This document shows, one piece after another, positions 1-6,582 of a DNA stretch of 28,191 nucleotides (its first letter is position 1; every line of letters starts with the position of its first letter). A program made the translations under genes and the position numbers. This stretch comes from Bacteroidales bacterium UBA6397. Its GTDB lineage: Bacteria; Bacteroidota; Bacteroidia; Bacteroidales; UBA932. The notes under the pieces were generated by a model. It was not told the DNA's origin. It did not search any database and worked only from the letters and a program-made list of their open reading frames with translations. The stretch covers positions 1 through 28,191 of the forward strand of contig DJQB01000022.1 of assembly GCA_002439875.1 (NCBI GenBank), given 5' to 3'.

Positions 1-29
1 TTGAAATCCATAAATTTTTGCTAAATTTG
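1..29 (+). promoter_or_regulatory. Bacteroidota-type promoter upstream of rplP
   Basis: The sequence TAAATTTG at 22-29 matches the Bacteroidota -7 element TAnnTTTG exactly. A TTG at 1-3 lies 18 bases upstream, a good position for the -33 element, although its first base may lie outside the window. Transcription would be expected to begin near position 35. No protein-coding sequence fits this stretch, so the promoter sits in a real gap ahead of rplP. Confidence 0.65.
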
Positions 30-34
30 CAGTC

Positions 35-94
35 CCAAATTCTAGGGTATAGTGGCGCAATGCGTTGATATTCAATAGATTTTGGAGAATTTGG
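35..94 (+). promoter_or_regulatory. Foldable leader RNA ahead of rplP
   Basis: The nine bases at 35-43 (CCAAATTCT) are perfectly complementary to 86-94 (AGAATTTGG). Between them lie two small potential hairpins, CGC/GCG around 54-62 and TTGA/TCAA around 65-75, so a three-way junction can be drawn. The outer stem begins about where the predicted transcript starts. A structured leader directly before a ribosomal protein cluster suggests autoregulation by a ribosomal protein, but this is inference and I do not recognise the family. Confidence 0.4.
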
Positions 95-116
95 AAATTA
101 TTAAAGTAGTACAGCA

Positions 117-536
117 ATGTTACAACCAAAGAAAACTAAGTTCAGAAGAGAACAAAAGAACGTGATGAAGGGCATGGCCCAGAGGGGCAACCAGCTCGCG
201 TTCGGTTCCTTCGGTCTCAAGACCCTCGAGAACTGCTGGATCACAGCGCAGCAGATTGAGTCCGCGCGTCAGGCTATTTCACGTTGTATGAACCGTGAGG
301 GACAGATCTGGATCAGGATATTCCCGGTCAAGCCTTTCACCAAGAAGCCTCTTGACACCCGTATGGGTAAGGGAAAAGGTGACCCTCAGGGATTTGTGGC
401 TCCGGTGACCCCAGGGCGTATCATTTTCGAGGCTGATGGCGTTTCCCTCGCCATCGCAAAGGAGGCCATGCGTCTCGCGGCCCACAAGCTTCCTATCGCC
501 ACCAAGTTCGTGGTACGCAGGGATTATGTTGAATAA
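117..536 (+). CDS. rplP: 50S ribosomal protein L16 (uL16)
   Basis: This 139-residue protein is a complete L16, a late-assembling large-subunit protein near the peptidyl-transferase centre and the A-site tRNA elbow. It starts with the family signature MLQPKKTKFRR and carries RMGKGKG at about residues 82-88, the loop whose arginine is hydroxylated in E. coli (R81 there). The C-terminus is a few residues shorter than in Bacteroides. In most Bacteroidota rpsC lies directly upstream; here a promoter and leader do. rpmC follows after 17 bases in the same direction. Confidence 0.98.
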   Translation: MLQPKKTKFRREQKNVMKGMAQRGNQLAFGSFGLKTLENCWITAQQIESARQAISRCMNREGQIWIRIFPVKPFTKKPLDTRMGKGKGDPQGFVAPVTPGRIIFEADGVSLAIAKEAMRLAAHKLPIATKFVVRRDYVE

Positions 537-553
537 TTAATGGAGAATGAATA

Positions 554-751
554 ATGAAAACATCTGAAGTTCGCGAGATGTCCATTGCAGATCTGCAGGA
601 CCGCATCCAGGTTGAAAAAAACAGGCTTGACACGATGAAGATCAACCACGCCATCTCTCCATTGGAGAACACATCGGAATTCAAGAAAGTCAGAAAGGAT
701 ATCGCTCGTATGCTCACTATCCTCGCTGAGAAAGAAAAAGAACAGAAATAA
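554..751 (+). CDS. rpmC: 50S ribosomal protein L29 (uL29)
   Basis: This 65-residue protein has the L29 pattern of two antiparallel helices: an N-terminal MKTSEVREMS segment, a central helix, and a charged C-terminal helix ending in EKEKEQK. L29 lies beside the nascent-chain exit tunnel with L23, near the docking site for trigger factor and SRP. The gene sits between rplP and rpsQ as in nearly all bacteria, with only 11 bases before rpsQ. The start lies in an A-rich context without a Shine-Dalgarno sequence, as expected for the phylum. Confidence 0.96.
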   Translation: MKTSEVREMSIADLQDRIQVEKNRLDTMKINHAISPLENTSEFKKVRKDIARMLTILAEKEKEQK

Positions 752-762
752 TCATCAGTCTT

Positions 763-1017
763 ATGGAAAGAAATCTTCGTAAGGAAAGAATCGGCGTAGT
801 GGTCAGCAACAAGATGGACAAGACCATCATCGTTGCGGTCGAGACCAAGAAGGAGCATCCCCTCTACGGTAAGTTCATCAAGCAGACCACAAAGTTCGTC
901 GCTCAGGATGACAAGAACGAGTGCAGCGAGGGAGATACCGTGCGCATTATGGAAACCCGTCCTCTCAGCAAGACCAAGAGGTGGAGATTAGTTGAAATCG
1001 TAGAAAAAGTTAAGTAG
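763..1017 (+). CDS. rpsQ: 30S ribosomal protein S17 (uS17)
   Basis: This 84-residue protein begins MERNLRKERIGVVVSNKMDK, the usual S17 start, and contains the RPLSKTKRWR segment near the C-terminus. S17 has an OB fold and is a primary 16S rRNA binder needed for early 30S assembly. It ends one base before the rplN start codon, showing very tight packing and probable translational coupling. Length and order match the family. Confidence 0.97.
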   Translation: MERNLRKERIGVVVSNKMDKTIIVAVETKKEHPLYGKFIKQTTKFVAQDDKNECSEGDTVRIMETRPLSKTKRWRLVEIVEKVK

Positions 1018-1018
1018 T

Positions 1019-1384
1019 ATGATACAGCAGGAAACACGTTTACAGGTTGCCGACAACAGCGGTGCAAAGGAGGTCCTCTGCATCCGTGTGCTTGGCGGTA
1101 CGCATCATAGATATGCGACAGTGGGCGACCAGATCGTTGTGGCGATCAAGAGTGCGCTTCCTGGCGGTGACGCCAAGAAAGGCTCTGTCTCAAAGGCAGT
1201 CGTTGTCCGTACTAAGAAAGAAATCCGCAGACCGGACGGATCCTACATCCGCTTCGACGACAACGCGTGCGTTCTTCTGAACAACGCCGGCGAGCTTCGC
1301 GGAACACGTATCTTCGGTCCTGTGGCCAGAGAGCTGCGTGAGAACTACATGAAGATTGTTTCACTGGCGCCGGAGGTCCTTTAA
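1019..1384 (+). CDS. rplN: 50S ribosomal protein L14 (uL14)
   Basis: This 121-residue protein carries typical L14 segments: MIQQETRLQVADNSGAKEVL at the start, RRPDGSYIRFDDNACVLLNN in the middle, and GTRIFGPVARELR near the end. L14 lies at the subunit interface, forms bridges to 16S rRNA, and is the binding site of the silencing factor RsfS. The start codon overlaps the stop region of rpsQ by spacing of one base, and rplX follows 12 bases downstream of the stop. Confidence 0.98.
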   Translation: MIQQETRLQVADNSGAKEVLCIRVLGGTHHRYATVGDQIVVAIKSALPGGDAKKGSVSKAVVVRTKKEIRRPDGSYIRFDDNACVLLNNAGELRGTRIFGPVARELRENYMKIVSLAPEVL

Positions 1385-1396
1385 TCATTGAGAATC

Positions 1397-1714
1397 ATGA
1401 AAAAGTTACACATTAAGAAGGGTGACACCGTGTATGTGAATGCCGGTAACGACAAGGGAAAGACCGGAAAGGTCCTGACCGTCATCCCAGCCAAGGATCG
1501 CGTCATCGTTGAAGGCGTCAACGTTGTCAGCAAGCACACAAAGCCAAACGCAAAGCAGCCCCAGGGCGGCATCGTAAAGCAGGAAGCCGGAATCCACGTT
1601 TCTAACGTACAGCTTATAGACCCTGCTCAGAACAAGCCGACAAGGGTGGGCTACAAGTTCGTGGACGGAAAGAAAATCCGCTACGCAAAGAAATCAGGTG
1701 AGGAGATTAAGTAA
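1397..1714 (+). CDS. rplX: 50S ribosomal protein L24 (uL24)
   Basis: L24 starts 50S assembly and lies at the tunnel exit. The protein begins MKKLHIKKGDTVYVNAG and has the KOW motif GNDKGKTGKV at about residues 15-24. I chose the ATG at 1397 (105 residues). An in-frame TTG at 1388 would add only three residues (M-R-I) and does not match the family start. The gene is followed two bases later by rplE. Confidence 0.96.
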   Translation: MKKLHIKKGDTVYVNAGNDKGKTGKVLTVIPAKDRVIVEGVNVVSKHTKPNAKQPQGGIVKQEAGIHVSNVQLIDPAQNKPTRVGYKFVDGKKIRYAKKSGEEIK

Positions 1715-1716
1715 CT

Positions 1717-2319
1717 ATGGCAAAGAAAGCTACAAACAAACCGGCCGAAGCGCAGGCGCTTCCTGCAGGATATGTGCCTTCTCTGAAGAAGGTCTACATT
1801 GAAGAGATTGTGGAGAAACTTATGAAGCAGTTCTCCTACACGACTGTAATGCAGGTTCCTAAGCTCGTCAAGATTACGATCAACGAAGGAATCGGCGAGG
1901 CTACCAATGACAAGAAACTCGTTGAGGAGGCAGCCGAGGAACTCGGAAAGATCACAGGCCAGAAGGCTCTCCTCACGACTTCAAAAAAGGATGTTTCCAA
2001 CTTCCGTCTCCGTAAAGGCATGCCTATCGGAGTGAAGGTTACCCTCCGTGACGTGAAGATGTACGAGTTCCTCGAGAGGCTCATCCGCATCGCCCTTCCT
2101 CGAATCAGGGATTTCAACGGCATCGCCGAGAAGATGGACGGCAGAGGAAACTACACCCTTGGTCTCAAGGAACAGATCATCTTCCCTGAGGTGGACATCG
2201 ACAAGAACCCGAGAATCCACGGAATGGAAATCACTTTCGTCACAACAGCGAAGACCGACGAAGAGGCTCACGCTCTCCTCGCCGCGTTCGGTCTGCCTTT
2301 CAAGAAACATAATAACTAA
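1717..2319 (+). CDS. rplE: 50S ribosomal protein L5 (uL5), N-terminally extended
   Basis: L5 binds 5S rRNA and contacts P-site tRNA in the central protuberance. The core is clear: LKKVYIEEIVEKLMKQF, then VMQVPKLVKITINEGIGEA, TSKKDVSNFRLRKGMPIGVK and the IHGMEITFVTTAKTDEEA region. At 200 residues it is longer than the usual 180-185. The extra part is an N-terminal stretch of about 22 residues rich in Lys, Ala and Pro (MAKKATNKPAEAQALPAGYV). There is no internal ATG that would remove it, and the ATG at 1717 lies directly after the rplX stop. Confidence 0.97.
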   Translation: MAKKATNKPAEAQALPAGYVPSLKKVYIEEIVEKLMKQFSYTTVMQVPKLVKITINEGIGEATNDKKLVEEAAEELGKITGQKALLTTSKKDVSNFRLRKGMPIGVKVTLRDVKMYEFLERLIRIALPRIRDFNGIAEKMDGRGNYTLGLKEQIIFPEVDIDKNPRIHGMEITFVTTAKTDEEAHALLAAFGLPFKKHNN

Positions 2320-2324
2320 GGAAT

Positions 2325-2594
2325 ATGGCAAAAGAATCAATGAAGGCCCGCGAGGTCAAGCGCGCGAAGCTGGTTGCCAAATATGCCGCCAAAAGGCAGG
2401 CGCTTAAGGAAGCCGGTGACTGGGCAGCCCTTGACAAGCTCCCTAAGAACGCTTCTCCAGTACGTCTGCACAACCGTTGCTCCCTCACCGGCCGTCCAAA
2501 GGGCTACATGAGAGCTTTCGGACTCAGCAGAATCCAGTTCCGAGAGATGGCCAGCAACGGTCTCATCCCGGGCGTAAAGAAAGCCAGCTGGTAA
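2325..2594 (+). CDS. rpsN: 30S ribosomal protein S14, zinc-free form (uS14)
   Basis: This 89-residue protein is an S14 with the conserved NRCSLTGRPKGYMRAFGLSR segment and the typical C-terminus GLIPGVKKASW. It lacks the paired CxxC motifs of the short zinc-binding S14, so it belongs to the zinc-independent type. S14 is a late 30S head protein. The gene starts five bases after rplE. The 80 bases after it are the longest gap in the spc section and contain a hairpin. Confidence 0.97.
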   Translation: MAKESMKAREVKRAKLVAKYAAKRQALKEAGDWAALDKLPKNASPVRLHNRCSLTGRPKGYMRAFGLSRIQFREMASNGLIPGVKKASW

Positions 2595-2628
2595 CAGCGA
2601 AATATTATTACATTATTAACAATCGGAT

Positions 2629-2655
2629 ATCGGGCGTCCCTCCAGGGGCGTCGAT
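2629..2655 (+). promoter_or_regulatory. Hairpin between rpsN and rpsH
   Basis: ATCGG at 2629-2633 can pair with TCGAT at 2651-2655 (one G-U), and CGTCCC at 2635-2640 with GGGGCG at 2645-2650 (one G-U), leaving one bulged G and the loop TCCA. This gives 11 base pairs in 27 bases. No T-run follows, so it is not an intrinsic terminator. Its position, 19 bases before rpsH, would suit a translational control or mRNA-processing site; that role is inference. Confidence 0.45.
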
Positions 2656-2674
2656 CTAAAAAATCAAAAAAACA

Positions 2675-3070
2675 ATGACTGATCCAATTGCAGATTATCT
2701 TACAAGGATTCGTAACGCCTATCTGGCAGGTAAGAAGATCGTTGAGATTCCTTCTTCCAAGATGAAGGCGGCGATCACCGAGATCCTTTGTGAGAAGGGC
2801 TACATCCTCAGCTACAAGATTGTTGAGGGCATCCCTTACAACACCATCAAAATCGCCCTTAAGTATCATCCTCAGACCAAAATGGCCGCTATCAAGAAGA
2901 TTAAGCGCGTTTCCACTCCTGGTATGAGAGTATATGCTGACGTGGAGAACATGCCAAGAGTTCTGAACGGACTAGGCATAGCCATCCTCTCTACCTCGAA
3001 GGGCATTGTCACTGACAAGGAGGCCAAAAACCTTAATGTCGGTGGTGAGGTTATTTGCTATGTTTATTAA
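2675..3070 (+). CDS. rpsH: 30S ribosomal protein S8 (uS8)
   Basis: This 131-residue protein is a full-length S8. It starts MTDPIADYLTRIRNAYLAGK and ends with the GIVTDKEAKNLNVGGEVICY region containing the family's conserved C-terminal strand. S8 binds helix 21 of 16S rRNA and in E. coli represses translation of the spc operon. Here the gene follows the hairpin-bearing 80-base gap, an arrangement of possible regulatory interest. Confidence 0.98.
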   Translation: MTDPIADYLTRIRNAYLAGKKIVEIPSSKMKAAITEILCEKGYILSYKIVEGIPYNTIKIALKYHPQTKMAAIKKIKRVSTPGMRVYADVENMPRVLNGLGIAILSTSKGIVTDKEAKNLNVGGEVICYVY

Positions 3071-3088
3071 CGATTAAAGAATAGAATA

Positions 3089-3649
3089 ATGTCAAGAATC
3101 GGTAAATTGCCTGTAAGCCTTCCGGACAAGGTGAGCGTGGAAGTTCTCCCTGGCAACGTTGTGAAGGTTAAAGGACCTCTTGGTGAGTTGAGCCAGAAAG
3201 TTGATCCGGACATCACCGTCACCATCGAGAATAATGAAATCAAATTCACCCGTCCTACTGACCAGCCAAGACATCGTTCGATGCACGGTCTTTACCGCGC
3301 CCTCGTGCACAACATGGTTGTCGGTGTCTCCACCGGCTACCAGACCAAGCAGGAATTCGTCGGTGTAGGTTACCGTGTTGCGGTTCAGGGTCAGATCCTG
3401 ACTTTCTCGCTCGGTTACTCCCATGATGTTCAGCTCCTGCTCGCTCCGGAGATCAAGGCTGAGGTTCCGGATGTGAAGAAAGGTGAGAACCCTGTTCTTA
3501 TCCTCAAGAGCATCGACAAGCAGCTCATCGGACAGGTGGCGGCCAAGATTCGCTCACTCCGCAAACCGGAGCCTTATAAGGGCAAGGGTATCAAGTTCGC
3601 CGGCGAGCAGCTCCGCCGCAAGGCCGGTAAGACAGCTGGCGCTAAATAA
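3089..3649 (+). CDS. rplF: 50S ribosomal protein L6 (uL6)
   Basis: L6 is made of two similar domains and contacts the sarcin-ricin loop region and the GTPase-associated centre. The 186-residue product begins MSRIGKLPVSLPDKVSV and carries RSMHGLYRALVHNMVVGVS in the first domain. The second domain ends in the hallmark EPYKGKGIKFAGEQLRRKAG. Length is typical. The stop codon is followed after 1 base by a perfect AGGAGG that serves rplR. Confidence 0.98.
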   Translation: MSRIGKLPVSLPDKVSVEVLPGNVVKVKGPLGELSQKVDPDITVTIENNEIKFTRPTDQPRHRSMHGLYRALVHNMVVGVSTGYQTKQEFVGVGYRVAVQGQILTFSLGYSHDVQLLLAPEIKAEVPDVKKGENPVLILKSIDKQLIGQVAAKIRSLRKPEPYKGKGIKFAGEQLRRKAGKTAGAK

Positions 3650-3650
3650 T

Positions 3651-3656
3651 AGGAGG
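3651..3656 (+). promoter_or_regulatory. Perfect Shine-Dalgarno sequence for rplR
   Basis: AGGAGG lies eight bases before the rplR ATG at 3665. Such strong sites are uncommon in Bacteroidota, where the 16S rRNA 3' end is reported to be occluded on the ribosome. The neighbouring rpsH, rplF and rpsE starts have no comparable site. Confidence 0.7.
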
Positions 3657-3664
3657 ACATAGAT

Positions 3665-4027
3665 ATGGCATTGAATAGAATTGAAAGAAGAAGAAGAGTC
3701 CATTACCGCATCCGTAAGCATGTCAATGGAACTGCCGAGAGACCAAGAATGGTTGTCTTCAGAAGCAACAAGCAGATCTACGTCCAGGTTGTGGACGATC
3801 AGAAAGGCGTGACGCTCGTGGCCGCCGCTTCCAATGATAAGGTTCTTGCCGCCGAGTGCAAGGGCAAGAATGGAATCGAGGCCGCCGCCATCGTAGGAAA
3901 GGCGATCGCCGAGCGTGCCAAGGAGAAGGGAATCACCACAATCTCTTTTGACCGTGGAGGTTACCTCTATCACGGTAGAGTTAAAAGTTTGGCCGACGCT
4001 GCCCGTGAAGGTGGCCTTATTTTCTAA
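3665..4027 (+). CDS. rplR: 50S ribosomal protein L18 (uL18)
   Basis: L18 binds 5S rRNA and helps place it in the central protuberance together with L5. The 120-residue product shows the basic N-terminus RIERRRRVHYRIRKHVNG, the conserved ERPRMVVFRSNKQIYVQVVD segment, and a typical end with FDRGGYLYHGRVKSLADAAR. Length is normal. It has an unusually strong AGGAGG ribosome-binding sequence, and rpsE follows ten bases later. Confidence 0.98.
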   Translation: MALNRIERRRRVHYRIRKHVNGTAERPRMVVFRSNKQIYVQVVDDQKGVTLVAAASNDKVLAAECKGKNGIEAAAIVGKAIAERAKEKGITTISFDRGGYLYHGRVKSLADAAREGGLIF

Positions 4028-4037
4028 TTGAAAGACT

Positions 4038-4556
4038 ATGGCAAATACAAATGTTAAAAGAGTAAAGACATCTGATCTTGAATTGAAGGACAGATTGGTC
4101 GCCATCCAGAGAGTGACTAAGGTCACTAAGGGTGGTCGTCACTTCCGCTTTGCCGCGATTGTGGTTGTGGGTGACGAGAACGGCGTTGTTGGTTATGGTC
4201 TTGGAAAAGCCAATGAGGTAACTGCCGCCATCGCTAAAGGTGTTGAGGACGCGAAGAAGAATCTTGTCAAGATTCCTATCATCAACACAACCATTCCGCA
4301 TGAGCAGGAATCCAAGTTCGGAGGCTCTGTTGTGTTCATGAAGCCGGCTGCCCCTGGTACCGGTGTGAAGGCGGGTGGCGCCATGCGTGCCGTGTTTGAG
4401 TCAGCCGGTGTCCAGAACGTGCTCGCAAAGTCTAAGGGTTCCTCAAACCCTCACAACCTTGTGAAAGCCACTGTCGCCGCGCTTACCCAGATGAGGGACG
4501 CCTACACTGTGGCCGGCCTCCGTGGAATTCCTATGAGCAAAGTATTTAACGGTTAG
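4038..4556 (+). CDS. rpsE: 30S ribosomal protein S5 (uS5)
   Basis: S5 lies on the solvent side of the 30S near the mRNA entry channel and affects decoding accuracy. The 172-residue product has the S5 N-terminal RNA-binding domain (LVAIQRVTKVTKGGRHFRFA and GYGLGKANEVTAAIAKG). The C-terminal domain carries KPAAPGTGVKAGGAMRAVFE. The stop codon TAG overlaps the AGGAGG that precedes rpmD, so the end of rpsE and the rpmD ribosome-binding site share bases. Confidence 0.98.
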   Translation: MANTNVKRVKTSDLELKDRLVAIQRVTKVTKGGRHFRFAAIVVVGDENGVVGYGLGKANEVTAAIAKGVEDAKKNLVKIPIINTTIPHEQESKFGGSVVFMKPAAPGTGVKAGGAMRAVFESAGVQNVLAKSKGSSNPHNLVKATVAALTQMRDAYTVAGLRGIPMSKVFNG

Positions 4557-4560
4557 GAGG
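4555..4560 (+). promoter_or_regulatory. Perfect Shine-Dalgarno sequence for rpmD
   Basis: AGGAGG lies ten bases before the rpmD ATG and overlaps the last two bases of the rpsE stop codon. It is the second of three perfect sites in this part of the operon. Confidence 0.65.
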
Positions 4561-4570
4561 AGACACAGTT

Positions 4571-4750
4571 ATGGCAAAACTTAAGATAACACAGGTAAGA
4601 AGCAAGAACGGATCCACAAAGAGGCAGATCGCGAATCTGACCACTCTTGGTATCCGCAGAATGCACCAGACCGTGGAGGTCGAGAAGACTCCGGTGACAG
4701 AAGGCCAGCTCGCCAAGATCCGTCACCTTGTTGAAGTTGAAGAAATCTAA
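4571..4750 (+). CDS. rpmD: 50S ribosomal protein L30 (uL30)
   Basis: This short gene encodes 59 residues beginning MAKLKITQVRSKNGSTKRQI, followed by the L30 signature TLGIRRMHQTVEVEKTPVTE and ending HLVEVEEI. L30 is a small large-subunit protein of the ferredoxin-like fold that occurs between rpsE and rplO in bacteria, exactly its place here. It is easy to miss because of its size. A perfect AGGAGG precedes it. Confidence 0.95.
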   Translation: MAKLKITQVRSKNGSTKRQIANLTTLGIRRMHQTVEVEKTPVTEGQLAKIRHLVEVEEI

Positions 4751-4752
4751 TC

Positions 4753-4758
4753 AGGAGG
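4753..4758 (+). promoter_or_regulatory. Perfect Shine-Dalgarno sequence for rplO
   Basis: AGGAGG lies eight bases before the rplO ATG at 4767, just after the rpmD stop. It is the third such site within 1.1 kb. Confidence 0.7.
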
Positions 4759-4766
4759 ACGAATAG

Positions 4767-5219
4767 ATGAAACTGGAAAATTTGAAACCTGCAAAAGGTT
4801 CGACTCATAACAGCAAACGTCTCGGCCGTGGCCAGGGTTCAGGCAAGGGTGGCACTTCCACCCGTGGTACCAAGGGTGCTCAGGCTCGTGCCGGCTATGA
4901 ACACAAAATCGGTTTCGAGGGTGGTCAGATGCCTATTCAGAGACGTGTTCCTAAGTTCGGATTCAAGAACCCGACCAGAATAGAGTACAAGGCAGTCAAC
5001 GTGGCTGCTATCCAGGCTCTTTCCGAGAGGCTCGGAAAGTCTGAGATCGGCATCGAGGACATCAAGGCAGCCAGACTCGCCGACACCAAGGAGCTTGTCA
5101 AGGTTCTTGGCAACGGAGAGATCTCCGCGGCTGTCACTGTAACCGCTGACGCATTCTCAGCCTCAGCGGTCTCAAAGATCGAGGCCGCCGGCGGTAAGAC
5201 AATCGTAATCGGCAAATAG
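4767..5219 (+). CDS. rplO: 50S ribosomal protein L15 (uL15)
   Basis: The 150-residue product has the glycine- and arginine-rich N-terminal tail of L15 (KRLGRGQGSGKGGTSTRGTK), which threads into the 23S rRNA core. It then shows GFEGGQMPIQRRVPKFGF and a C-terminal alpha/beta domain ending KIEAAGGKTIVIGK. L15 is needed for late 50S assembly. Two bases separate its stop from secY, so the two are probably translationally coupled. Confidence 0.98.
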   Translation: MKLENLKPAKGSTHNSKRLGRGQGSGKGGTSTRGTKGAQARAGYEHKIGFEGGQMPIQRRVPKFGFKNPTRIEYKAVNVAAIQALSERLGKSEIGIEDIKAARLADTKELVKVLGNGEISAAVTVTADAFSASAVSKIEAAGGKTIVIGK

Positions 5220-5221
5220 CG

Positions 5222-6562
5222 ATGAAGAAGTTTATTGAGACAATAAAGAACATCTTCAAAATCGAGGAACTCCGTACGAGACTCGGCTACACGTTTCTCC
5301 TGATCCTGGTCTACAGGTTAGGTTGCTTCATCGTGCTGCCAGGTATTGACACGACCTTGCTCGCATCCCTTCAGGACAGCACCCAGCAAGGACTCGTCGG
5401 CCTCTTGAATATGTTCTCCGGAGGTGCCTTCGGTAACGCTTCCATTTTTGCGTTGGGAGTGATGCCATACATCTCCGCGTCAATCGTGATTCAGCTTCTG
5501 GGCATGTTCGTCCCTTACTTCAGAAAACTCCAGATGGAGGGCGAAAGCGGCCGCAGGAAGATGAATCAGCTCACCAGATACCTCACCATCCTCATCCTCT
5601 GCATCCAGGGTCCTGCCTACATCGCTTCTATCCACAGCCAGATTCCTGGTGCCGCTTTCCTTGCGGAGACCCAGCTTGGCTGGAGCAGATTCATGTACAA
5701 CCTTGTGGCCACCATCATCCTGATGTCCGGCTCGATGTTCGTGATGTGGCTTGGTGAAAGGATCACCGACAGGGGTATCGGTAACGGTATTTCTCTTATC
5801 ATCATGATCGGTATCGTGGCTCGTCTGCCGTTCGCCCTCTTAAGTGAGTTCGGTACGAAACTCAGTACGACAACAGGTGGCGGTCCTATCGCCCTGATTG
5901 TCGAACTCATCATCTGGTTCCTTGTCATCGTCGCTACCATAGCGCTCGTACAGGGTGTCAGAAGGGTTCCTGTACAGTACGCCAAGAGAGTTGTAGGAAA
6001 CAGACAGTACGGTGGAGTACGTCAGTACATCCCTCTTAAGATCAATGCCGCAGGTGTGATGCCTATCATCTTCGCCCAGGCTTTGATGCTGTTCCCGCTT
6101 CTGTTCTCCCGCTTTGACGCGACCAGAGGTATCGCGGCCACTCTCGGCAACTACACCGGGTTCTGGTACAACTTGATCTTCGGATTCCTCGTCGTGATTT
6201 TCACGTACTTCTATACTGCTGTTACGGTAAATCCTACCATGATGGCCGAGGACATGAAGAAGAACGGTGGATTCATTCCTGGCGTGAAGCCTGGAAAGGC
6301 CACGGTCAATTACCTTGACTCCATCATGTCAAAGGTGACTCTCCCTGGATCCATATTCCTCGCCATCATCGCCATTCTCCCTGCTTTCGCAAGGATTATG
6401 GGTGTTCAGGACCAGTTCGCAGGTTTCTACGGCGGTACATCACTGTTGATTCTTGTGGGTGTTGTCCTTGACACGCTTCAGCAGATTGAAAGTTATCTAC
6501 TGATGCGCCACTATGACGGTCTGATGAAGACCGGGCGTATCAGCGGACGTTCCGGAATGTAA
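5222..6562 (+). CDS. secY: Preprotein translocase channel subunit SecY
   Basis: SecY forms the protein-conducting channel of the inner membrane with SecE and SecG. The 446-residue product is strongly hydrophobic with about ten membrane spans. It carries family segments such as LVYRLGCFIVLPGIDT near the N-terminus, ALGVMPYISASIVIQLL in TM2, the cytoplasmic loop with GERITDRGIGNGISLII, and RRVPVQYAKRVVG in the SecA/ribosome-binding loop. Its place in the spc cluster links membrane export to ribosome synthesis. adk, which lies between secY and map in many bacteria, is absent here. Confidence 0.98.
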   Translation: MKKFIETIKNIFKIEELRTRLGYTFLLILVYRLGCFIVLPGIDTTLLASLQDSTQQGLVGLLNMFSGGAFGNASIFALGVMPYISASIVIQLLGMFVPYFRKLQMEGESGRRKMNQLTRYLTILILCIQGPAYIASIHSQIPGAAFLAETQLGWSRFMYNLVATIILMSGSMFVMWLGERITDRGIGNGISLIIMIGIVARLPFALLSEFGTKLSTTTGGGPIALIVELIIWFLVIVATIALVQGVRRVPVQYAKRVVGNRQYGGVRQYIPLKINAAGVMPIIFAQALMLFPLLFSRFDATRGIAATLGNYTGFWYNLIFGFLVVIFTYFYTAVTVNPTMMAEDMKKNGGFIPGVKPGKATVNYLDSIMSKVTLPGSIFLAIIAILPAFARIMGVQDQFAGFYGGTSLLILVGVVLDTLQQIESYLLMRHYDGLMKTGRISGRSGM

Positions 6563-6582
6563 TTTTGATAATCACAGAATTG

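Noticed and set aside
44..85. A tRNA-like GGGTATAGTGGCGCAAT stretch.
   Set aside because: No acceptor stem, anticodon loop or T-loop can be fitted around it.
1..116. Possible end of rpsC before rplP.
   Set aside because: The frames are interrupted by stops and none gives an S3-like C-terminus.
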